7,726 nt of DNA from CAZVAR01 sp964625225 (GTDB taxonomy: Bacteria; Pseudomonadota; Alphaproteobacteria; JAJUGE01), in NCBI GenBank assembly GCA_964625225.1, contig CAZVAR010000156.1:1-7726 (forward strand), given 5' to 3'. Shown piece after piece: positions 1-5,220 of this stretch. A program made the translations under genes and the position numbers. The notes under the pieces are model-generated. The model was not told where the DNA came from. It searched no databases and was given only the letters and a program-made list of their open reading frames with translations. Position 1 is the first letter of the stretch; the number at the start of each line of letters is the position of its first letter.

Positions 1-991
1 CTTCCGGATTGACGAAATCCGGCGTCACCGGCGAGACGCCGCCCCAGTCGTTGATGCCGGCGGCGACGATCTGCGGCAGCGCCCCGGGGCTGAGATTGGG
101 CGGCGCCTGGATGTTCATCGCCGGTCCGAACAGAATGCGCGCAACCGCAATCGTCCAGAGAAGCTCGTCCAGGCCCGGCTCCGGCGCATCCGCCATCTTC
201 GTGCCGGGCTTGGCCCGGAAGTTCTGGACGATGATCTCCTGGATGTGGCCGAAGCGGTCGTGCAGCGCGCGCAGCGCCAGCAGCGCGTCGATCCGCTCGG
301 CCCGGGTCTCGCCGATGCCGATCAGGATGCCGGAGGTGAAAGGTACCGCCGCTTCCCCGGCGAGGCGGATGGTTTCCAGCCGTCGCGCCGGCTCCTTGTC
401 CGGTGAGCCCCAATGGGGGCCGCCCTTCTGGGACAGCCGCGGCGACGCGCTTTCCAGCATGATGCCCATGGAGGCCGAGACCGGCCGCAGCGCGGCATAG
501 TCGGCCGCGCCCATCAGGCCCGGATTGAGATGCGGCAGCAGGCCTGTCTCCGTGAACACGGCCTCCGCCATCGCGCGCAGATAGGCGAGCGTGCTGTCNN
601 NNNNNNNNAGCGCGGCCAGTTCCTCCCGCGCCACGCGATAGCGTCGCTCGGGCCGGTCGCCGAGCGTGAACAGCGCCTCCTTGCAGCCGGCGGCGGCGCC
701 GGCACGCGCGACGGCCAGGACCTCCTCGCGCGTCATGTAGGCGCGCTCGCCCTTTCGCGGCGGCCGGGCGAAGGTGCAGTAGTGGCAGACGTCGCGGCAG
801 AGATGGGTGAGCGGGATGAAGACCTTGCGCGAGTAGGAGACGAGCCGGCCGTGGCCCCGGTCGCGTAGCATCGCCGCCGTCGCCGTCAGCGCCGGCAGGT
901 CGTCCGCGCCCGCCAGCGCCGCCGCGTCCGCGTCGGTCGGCCTGTGGCCCTTGCGCGCCGCGTCGAGCAGCGCCGCGATCCGATCGGTCAT
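1..991 (-). CDS. cofG: FO synthase subunit CofG (or N-terminal half of fused FbiC), 3' end cut by window
   Basis: Radical SAM enzyme of F420 biosynthesis. CofG closes the deazaflavin ring to give FO (7,8-didemethyl-8-hydroxy-5-deazariboflavin) from the product CofH makes from tyrosine and 5-amino-6-ribitylaminouracil. About 330 residues are visible from ATG at 991-989. The radical SAM cluster motif CX3CX2C is at C65, C69 and C72 (HLCRDVCHYC). Further FO synthase blocks follow: LFTLGDRPE, TGLLPHLNPG, ASMGIMLES, LIGIGET, IQEIIVQNFRAKPGT, AMNIQAPPNL and NDWGGVSPVTPD. The gene begins 5 bases after the cofC stop, with a weak AAGGG upstream, so it is probably translated with cofC. A 10-N gap falls at about codons 128-131. 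The reading frame is the same on both sides, so no frameshift is shown. Standalone CofG would end soon past the left edge; many bacteria instead fuse CofG to CofH as FbiC, and the window cannot decide between these. Confidence 0.95.
   Translation of the reverse strand, partial: MTDRIAALLDAARKGHRPTDADAAALAGADDLPALTATAAMLRDRGHGRLVSYSRKVFIPLTHLCRDVCHYCTFARPPRKGERAYMTREEVLAVARAGAAAGCKEALFTLGDRPERRYRVAREELAAXXXXDSTLAYLRAMAEAVFTETGLLPHLNPGLMGAADYAALRPVSASMGIMLESASPRLSQKGGPHWGSPDKEPARRLETIRLAGEAAVPFTSGILIGIGETRAERIDALLALRALHDRFGHIQEIIVQNFRAKPGTKMADAPEPGLDELLWTIAVARILFGPAMNIQAPPNLSPGALPQIVAAGINDWGGVSPVTPDFVNPE
599..608. other. 10-base run of N (assembly or masking gap) inside cofG
   Basis: Ten undetermined bases interrupt cofG. 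Read as exactly ten bases, the frame continues (CTN, three unknown codons, then GAC AGC ACG, giving L-X-X-X-DSTLAYL). Ten may be a placeholder length rather than a measured one. By my recollection of FbiC sequences this spot usually reads like L-G-Y/H-D-S-T-L, so two unknown residues would be more typical than three. Confidence 0.97.
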
Positions 992-996
992 GAAGG

Positions 997-1668
997 TCAG
1001 CCCTTTACCATCTCCGGCTCGCCCGCGAGACGGGCAGCGACGCCGCTCGCCGCCAGCCAGTCCTGCGCGCGGGAGGCGGCCGGCCGCGTCGACAGCATGC
1101 GCAGTTCGGCCGGATTGTCGATGTCGAGCCCGATGCCCGGCAGCCGCAGAATGCGCGGCTCCACCCCGGCCGCCTGCGCCGCGGCACGATGCGGCCCGAA
1201 GCTGTCGTTGCCGAAGCTGAACGGGATCAGGCCGGGCGGCGAGCAGACGATGCAGTTCGAGCCGCGCGCATCCCAGGCCGGCACGATCGTCACCGCCGGC
1301 GCCGGCCCGTGAGCGTCCAACACCGTCTCCAGCTCCGCCCGCGTGACGAGGGGGATGTCGCCCGGCACCGCCAGCATCCCGTCCGCCCGCTCGGCCGCGA
1401 GCACTCTGGCGGCCAGCGTCACGGCGCTGCTCTGGCCGCGATTCTCCGGCTCCGTCAGCACCCGTGCGTCGTAGCGGCGGGCGAGCGCCGCCGCCACCGG
1501 GTCGCGGGTGACGACGAGGATGCCGTCGAAGGCCGGCACCGCAGCGAGCGCGGCGAGCACGTCCTCGACCATCGCCGCGAACAGGGCGCGGCGCTCCGGC
1601 GGCGCCAGCGCTGGGGCGAGGCGCTGTTTCGCCTCGCCCATGTCCTTGACCGGCAGGACGGCCCACAT
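997..1668 (-). CDS. cofC: CofC/FbiD guanylyltransferase (2-phospholactate, PEP or 3-phosphoglycerate)
   Basis: GTP-dependent guanylyltransferase that activates the three-carbon acid later joined to FO. Family members use 2-phospho-L-lactate, phosphoenolpyruvate (mycobacterial FbiD) or 3-phosphoglycerate (described in Paraburkholderia). The 223-residue protein is full length for the family. It has a nucleotidyltransferase-like N-terminus (WAVLPVKDMGEAKQRLAP, residues 2-19), GDIPL at 103-107 with its metal-type aspartate, RGSN at 135-138, the family signature FSFGNDSFGPH at 150-160, and LDIDNP at 181-186. The ATG at 1668-1666 has a GAGG (plus strand 1677-1680) 8 bases upstream, overlapping the TGA stop of the preceding oxidoreductase gene. 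The gap to that gene is 10 bases and to cofG 5 bases, which indicates coupled translation. I cannot read the preferred substrate from the sequence alone. Confidence 0.94.
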   Translation of the reverse strand: MWAVLPVKDMGEAKQRLAPALAPPERRALFAAMVEDVLAALAAVPAFDGILVVTRDPVAAALARRYDARVLTEPENRGQSSAVTLAARVLAAERADGMLAVPGDIPLVTRAELETVLDAHGPAPAVTIVPAWDARGSNCIVCSPPGLIPFSFGNDSFGPHRAAAQAAGVEPRILRLPGIGLDIDNPAELRMLSTRPAASRAQDWLAASGVAARLAGEPEMVKG

Positions 1669-1676
1669 CGCCAGCG

Positions 1677-1680
1677 CCTC
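1677..1680 (-). promoter_or_regulatory. Ribosome binding site of cofC overlapping the upstream stop codon
   Basis: On the minus strand the oxidoreductase stop and the cofC Shine-Dalgarno share bases (TGAGG), 8 bases before the cofC ATG. A ribosome terminating on the upstream gene sits directly on the cofC start. Confidence 0.6.
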
Positions 1681-2680
1681 AGCGCAGGTCCGCGATCACG
1701 CGGCCCATTCGCTCGATGCTCTTCAGCACGGTGCCCTGGTCGAGCCCCGGCCACTGCATGCGCAGGATGAAATGGTTCACGCCCAGGGTGTCGCGATACC
1801 GGGCCAGCTCGTCCTTCACCCGCGCTGCGTCGCCGATGAGGAAGCGGTCGCGGCAGAAGGTGTCGAATTCACGTGCGAATGCGTCGCGCGACGCTCCGAC
1901 CCGCTCGTTGCCCCAGGAGGCATAGGCCTCGTACTTGTACAGCAGCGGCCCCCGCACTTCGGCGAGCGCGCTGCCGTCGTCCGCGCCAACATAGCATTCG
2001 CGGCAGACCGGATAGGTGGCGGGCTCCGGCAGCCCGGCCGCCTGCCGCGCCGCGCGGTAGATCCGCATCTGCTCCGCCAGATCCGTGAGGGTCGGGCTGA
2101 AGCTGGTGATCCAGGCGTCGCCGATCTGCGCCGCGCGCTCGATCGCGGCCGGGACGCCACCGCCGACCCAGATCGGCGGACCGCCCGGGCGCTGCGGCTT
2201 CAGGCTCAGGCCGACATCGCGCAGCCGCCAATATTTCCCCTCGAAGCTGACGCGGTCTTCGGTCCAGAGGCGCCGGATCAGGTCGATCGCCTCCGTGAAC
2301 CGGCCGAGCCGCTGCCGGAACGGCACCCCGAGCGATTCGAACTCCTCGCGGCGATAGCCCATGCCGACCGCCAGGACGTAGCGGCCGCCGCAGAGCCAGT
2401 CGAGCGTCGCAGCCTCCTCGGCCACCACCACCGGGTTCAGCATCGACAGAAGCAGGATCGCCGGCCCGACCTCCATGCCCTCGGCCTCGGCCGTCAGCCG
2501 GGCGAGCAGCGGCCCCGTCTGGAACATCTGCATGGGCGCCGTCAGGAAATGCTGCGCCGCCCACAGCGAGTCGAACCCGTTGGCGCGCGCGACCCGCACC
2601 TGCTCCAGCAGATTGCCGACCTGCGGCCCGAGATCGGTCCCGGGCGGCCATTGCGAGGCGACGTAGATGCCGAATTTCAT
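1679..2680 (-). CDS. LLM-class (luciferase-like) flavin/F420-dependent oxidoreductase
   Basis: TIM-barrel oxidoreductase of the bacterial luciferase-like superfamily, which uses either FMNH2 or F420H2. The 333-residue protein has the usual N-terminal strand (MKFGIYVASQWPPG), EQVRVARANGFDSLWAAQHF (26-45), PAILLLSMLNPVVVAEEAATLDWLCGGR (73-100), the superfamily block LAVGMGYRREEFESLGVPF (103-121), FTEAIDLIRRLW (128-139), PIWVGGG (169-175) and a C-terminal FILRMQWPG (304-312). I chose the ATG at 2680-2678 because an AAGGGG lies 7 bases upstream and the protein then starts with the family's first strand. An in-frame ATG 39 bases further upstream lacks such a site. It lies inside the F420 operon between cofD and cofC, which makes F420 its likely cofactor. 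This is inferred from context, and an FMN-dependent monooxygenase cannot be excluded. The substrate is unknown. Confidence 0.9.
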   Translation of the reverse strand: MKFGIYVASQWPPGTDLGPQVGNLLEQVRVARANGFDSLWAAQHFLTAPMQMFQTGPLLARLTAEAEGMEVGPAILLLSMLNPVVVAEEAATLDWLCGGRYVLAVGMGYRREEFESLGVPFRQRLGRFTEAIDLIRRLWTEDRVSFEGKYWRLRDVGLSLKPQRPGGPPIWVGGGVPAAIERAAQIGDAWITSFSPTLTDLAEQMRIYRAARQAAGLPEPATYPVCRECYVGADDGSALAEVRGPLLYKYEAYASWGNERVGASRDAFAREFDTFCRDRFLIGDAARVKDELARYRDTLGVNHFILRMQWPGLDQGTVLKSIERMGRVIADLR

Positions 2681-2685
2681 CGCGG

Positions 2686-2694
2686 TTCCCCTTC
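2686..2694 (-). promoter_or_regulatory. Ribosome binding site deciding the oxidoreductase start
   Basis: GAAGGGGAA on the minus strand; the AAGGGG core ends 7 bases before the ATG at 2680. It supports the 333-residue form over a 346-residue upstream start at 2719. Confidence 0.65.
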
Positions 2695-2739
2695 GCGCGG
2701 CATTGTCGACCGTTCCCATCGCCGCCGCAAGGGCACCCT

Positions 2740-2757
2740 GCCGGGCACCGGCCCGGC
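2740..2757. repeat. Perfect 7-bp hairpin in the cofD-oxidoreductase gap
   Basis: GCCGGGC and GCCCGGC flank a 4-base loop, just after the cofD stop in the 81-bp gap 2681-2761. On the plus strand the stem is followed by CTTTT, so the shape resembles a weak intrinsic terminator pointing away from the operon. On the minus strand, the transcribed one, no T tract follows. There it could protect the upstream mRNA's 3' end or tune expression, but it does not look like a terminator. Confidence 0.5.
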
Positions 2758-2761
2758 CTTT

Positions 2762-3703
2762 TCAACCGAGCCGGCGGGCGAAGCCGAGCGCCGCCCGCGC
2801 CAGCGCGATGCGATCCTCCAGCGTGTGCATCACCGTGTCGGTGACGAGCACCTCCATCCCCAGCGCCTCGACCTCGCCGGCGAGAGCCGCGTCCGCGCTG
2901 TCGAGCACGAACCCGGCGAGCAGGCCGCCATAGTGACGCGCCACCGCGGTCGCGCTGGTCGGCAGGCCGAGCTCCTCCATCATCTTCGCGGTCGGGCCCT
3001 TGAGCGCCGCTCCGCCGACGATCGGCGAGACCGCGATCACCGGCGCGTTCGCGCCCGCGACCGCGGCGCGCAGCCCCGGCACCGCCAGGATCGGGTCGAT
3101 GCTGATGAAGGGATTGGACGGGCAGATCACCACCGCCTCCAGCGCCGGATCGGCCAGCGCCTCGAGCACACCCGGCGCCGGCCGGGCTGCGCGCGCGCCT
3201 TCGAACTCGAAGCCGGTCACGGCCGGCCGGCAGCGCTCGCGCACGAAATAGTGCTGAAACGCGAGCGGGCCGTCGGCGGTCTGGACGACGGTCCGCACCG
3301 GATCGTCGCTGGCCGGCAGCACGCGGGCGGCGACGCCCAGGCGGGCGCAGAACGTCTCGGTAATCCGCGACAGCGGCGCGCCGGCGCGCAGCCGTCGCGT
3401 GCGCTCGACATGGGTGGCGAGGTCCCGGTCACCGAGGCGGAACCAGGTCTCGCCGCCCAGCGTCTCGAGCGCGGCCAGGAAATTCCAGGTCTCGTCGGCA
3501 CGGCCCCAGCCCGTGTCGGGGTTGTTCACTCCGGCCAGCGTGTAGGTCAGCGTGTCGAGATCCGGCGCGACGTGCAGGCCGAGATGCTCGAAATCGTCGC
3601 CGACATTGGCGATGACGGTCAGCTCGCCGGGCGGCAGCACCTTGGATAGGCCCAGCGCCAGCTTGGCCCCGCCGATGCCGCCCGACAACGCGACGACGCT
3701 CAC
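2762..3703 (-). CDS. cofD: CofD/FbiA 2-phospho-L-lactate (or PEP/3PG) transferase
   Basis: Transfers the phospho-acid moiety from the guanylated intermediate made by CofC to FO, giving F420-0 or its dehydro or 3PG form and releasing GMP. The protein is 313 residues, normal for the family. Diagnostic blocks are all present: SGGIGGAKLALGL (7-19), NVGDDFEHLGLHVAPDLDT (33-51) with its acidic metal/substrate residues, GWGRADETWNF (65-75), FQHYFVRE (149-156), CPSNPFISIDPIL (194-206), SPIVGGAALKGPTAKMM (226-242) and VTDTVM (287-292). The start is GTG at 3703-3701. It overlaps the cofE stop by four bases (GTGA) and has AGGA about 9 bases upstream, a classic sign of translational coupling. The TGA stop is followed by an 81-bp gap holding a hairpin. 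Confidence 0.97.
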   Translation of the reverse strand: MSVVALSGGIGGAKLALGLSKVLPPGELTVIANVGDDFEHLGLHVAPDLDTLTYTLAGVNNPDTGWGRADETWNFLAALETLGGETWFRLGDRDLATHVERTRRLRAGAPLSRITETFCARLGVAARVLPASDDPVRTVVQTADGPLAFQHYFVRERCRPAVTGFEFEGARAARPAPGVLEALADPALEAVVICPSNPFISIDPILAVPGLRAAVAGANAPVIAVSPIVGGAALKGPTAKMMEELGLPTSATAVARHYGGLLAGFVLDSADAALAGEVEALGMEVLVTDTVMHTLEDRIALARAALGFARRLG

Positions 3704-4464
3704 CGGAACAGGTCCTGGTCCTTCGGGCGCACCAGCGCCGCCGCGCCGGTTTCGGACCGCCGCGGCGCGAGCCCACGGACCAGCACGACCGGCGTCCCCT
3801 CCCCGGCCTGCCCCATCAGCAACGAGGCGGCCGCCGCGATCTCGTCGGCCTGGCCGACGGTGGTCACCATCAGCGGCCGGCCGAACAGGTCCGGCTCGCC
3901 GCGCAGGTCCGTCAGCGGCTCGATCCCCCAGCAGCCGATTGCCACGCCGCAGGTGCCGTTGCGCCAGGCGCGGCCGTGGCTGTCGTTGATGACGATCGCC
4001 GGGGCGATACCGGCCCGCTCCTGCAGCGCCAGCGCGAGCGCCCGCGCCGAACCATCCGGATCCGCCGGCAGCAGCAGGATCCGCTCGTCCGCGCCGACCT
4101 GCTCGACGTTGGAATGGTCGACCCCGGCATTGGCCATAACGAAACCGAGCCGGTGCTGCACCACCAGCACCCCGGGCCGGTACCGCACCACCTCCTGCGA
4201 CTCCGCCAGGATCGCCTCGATCAGGCGCGGGTCCTTGCCGACCGCCGCCGCCAGCGCCAGCGCCCGCTCCGACGGTGTCACCTCGCGCAGATCGAGGTAG
4301 CGGCCCTCCGCCTTCGAGACGATCTTCTGCGCCAGCACCAGCACGTCGCCGGACCGCAACCGCTCGCCCGCGGCTTCGAGGGCGGCAAGGATCAGCGCGG
4401 CCAGGTCGTCGCCCGGCTGCACCAGCGGGATGCCCGGAAGGGCGGTGAGGGTCAGGGAGCGCAA
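3700..4464 (-). CDS. cofE: CofE F420-0:gamma-glutamyl ligase, single-domain form
   Basis: GTP- and metal-dependent ligase that adds L-glutamates through gamma linkages to F420-0. Predicted length is 254 residues, matching standalone archaeal/proteobacterial CofE and not the roughly 450-residue actinobacterial FbiB, which carries an extra C-terminal FMN domain. Family motifs: LTALPGIPLVQPGDDL (6-21), AQKIVSKAEGR (45-55), MANAGVDHSNV (110-120), LLPADPDGSA (131-140), INDSHGRAWRNGTCGVAIG (159-177) and ADEIAAAASLLMGQ (206-219). No in-frame ATG or GTG lies near the N-terminus. I place the start at TTG 4464-4462, preceded by AGGA with 7-base spacing, which gives the usual family N-terminus. The open frame runs on upstream to 4665, but that part is low-complexity, Arg-rich, covers a palindromic repeat and overlaps npdG. 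The stop overlaps the cofD start by four bases. Confidence 0.95.
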   Translation of the reverse strand: MRSLTLTALPGIPLVQPGDDLAALILAALEAAGERLRSGDVLVLAQKIVSKAEGRYLDLREVTPSERALALAAAVGKDPRLIEAILAESQEVVRYRPGVLVVQHRLGFVMANAGVDHSNVEQVGADERILLLPADPDGSARALALALQERAGIAPAIVINDSHGRAWRNGTCGVAIGCWGIEPLTDLRGEPDLFGRPLMVTTVGQADEIAAAASLLMGQAGEGTPVVLVRGLAPRRSETGAAALVRPKDQDLFR

Positions 4465-4471
4465 GACACGG

Positions 4472-4475
4472 TCCT
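4472..4475 (-). promoter_or_regulatory. Ribosome binding site supporting the TTG start of cofE
   Basis: AGGA on the minus strand, 7 bases before TTG at 4464-4462. It is the only start codon plus Shine-Dalgarno combination I found in frame at the expected family N-terminus. A GTG four bases upstream (4468-4466) is out of frame and soon hits a stop. Confidence 0.55.
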
Positions 4476-4487
4476 GTCGGGCGGAAC

Positions 4488-4519
4488 GGCCCTCGCCCTG
4501 CCCTTCCCGAAAGAGGGCC
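4488..4519. repeat. Palindromic intergenic repeat between npdG and cofE
   Basis: Arms GGCCCTC (4488-4494) and GAGGGCC (4513-4519) are perfectly complementary. An inner GCCCT (4500-4504) can alternatively pair with AGGGC (4514-4518). The CCCTCNCCCTNCCCTT...GGG layout resembles the common proteobacterial intergenic palindromes of the CCCTCACCC...CCCTCTCCC...GGGAGAGGG type, though it is degenerate. It lies in the 70-bp gap 4465-4534 and probably forms an RNA hairpin shortly before the cofE ribosome binding site. Confidence 0.5.
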
Positions 4520-4534
4520 GGGGCCGGGCCGGCA

Positions 4535-5215
4535 TCACGGTTCTTTGCTGCCCGGCGTGCCGGTGATGCGGATGCCGGCGCCGTCGATCTTGTAGCGACG
4601 GTTGAGCGTGATAAGCACCGAGGTGATCGCCTCCGCCGCCGCCGAATTGGCGAGCGGCCCGGCATGCCAGCCGCGCAGCCCGGCCGCCTCGACCAGCGCC
4701 ATCACCGCGTCGCGTGCCGCCGCCTTGTCGCCGCAGACCAGCACGTCGAACTCGATCACCAGGTCCTCGTCCTGGAGCTTGTGCGCCGCGACGTTCTGGA
4801 AGGCGGAAACGACCGTGACCTCGTCGCCCAGCAGCTTCTGCGCGATCACCGCGGCGCTGCCTTCCGGCGGGAGCTGGACCGTGCCGACCTTGGGCGGCAC
4901 CAGCGGCACGGTCGTATCGACGAAGATCTTGCCCTGCACGGCCTCGCGCACGCTCTCGATCGTACTGCGATGGCTGGCCCAGGGTACGGTCATCACGACG
5001 ATGTCCGCCGCGGCGGCCGCGGCCGCATTCTCCATGCCGCGGATGTCGGAGCGGCCGGAGCGCCGGTTCAGGTCGGCGGCCGCGGCCTCCCCCTTCTCGG
5101 CGGTGCGCGAGCCGATCACCAGCGGCCATCCGGCGCGCGCCCAGCGCCGGGCGAGGCCGGTGCCGAGGTCGCCGGTGCCGCCCAGCACCGCGATCGTGGG
5201 TTTGCTCTCCGTCAC
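4535..5215 (-). CDS. npdG: NADPH-dependent F420 reductase (F420:NADP oxidoreductase, Fno/NpdG)
   Basis: Cytosolic enzyme that transfers hydride between NADP(H) and F420. In bacteria with F420H2-dependent reductases it usually supplies F420H2 from NADPH. The protein is 226 residues, typical for NpdG. It has a Rossmann nucleotide loop LGGTGDLGTGLA (11-22), the NADP 2'-phosphate region GSRTAEKGE (35-43), VVMTVPWASH (73-82), VDTTVPLVPPKVG (99-111), SAFQNVAAHKL (137-147), the DVLVCGDK block (157-164), and a C-terminal LANSAAAEAITSVLITLNRRYKI (188-210). The start is GTG at 5215-5213, with AGGAG ending 8 bases upstream inside the end of the preceding lyase gene (5-base gap). Its place directly ahead of cofE, cofD and cofC confirms the F420 assignment over a generic NADP-binding protein. 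Confidence 0.95.
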   Translation of the reverse strand: MTESKPTIAVLGGTGDLGTGLARRWARAGWPLVIGSRTAEKGEAAAADLNRRSGRSDIRGMENAAAAAAADIVVMTVPWASHRSTIESVREAVQGKIFVDTTVPLVPPKVGTVQLPPEGSAAVIAQKLLGDEVTVVSAFQNVAAHKLQDEDLVIEFDVLVCGDKAAARDAVMALVEAAGLRGWHAGPLANSAAAEAITSVLITLNRRYKIDGAGIRITGTPGSKEP

Positions 5216-5220
5216 GCCGT

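Noticed and set aside
2678..2719. Upstream ATG (2719) for the luciferase-like gene
   Set aside because: It adds 13 residues that do not fit the family N-terminus, while the ATG at 2680 has AAGGGG at ideal spacing.
2740..2762. Intrinsic terminator after cofD
   Set aside because: The T tract follows the stem only on the plus strand, against the direction of the operon, and is just four T long.
1508..3649. A 713-codon plus-strand open frame opposite cofC, the luciferase-like gene and cofD
   Set aside because: Its translation is Arg/Gly/Ala-rich without recognisable domains, and it spans three well supported genes and their gaps on the other strand.
4465..4665. N-terminal extension of CofE to an upstream ATG at 4665
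   Set aside because: The extra 67 residues are Arg/Ser-rich, overlap npdG by more than 100 bases, run through a palindromic repeat and are absent from the CofE family; TTG at 4464 has a ribosome binding site.
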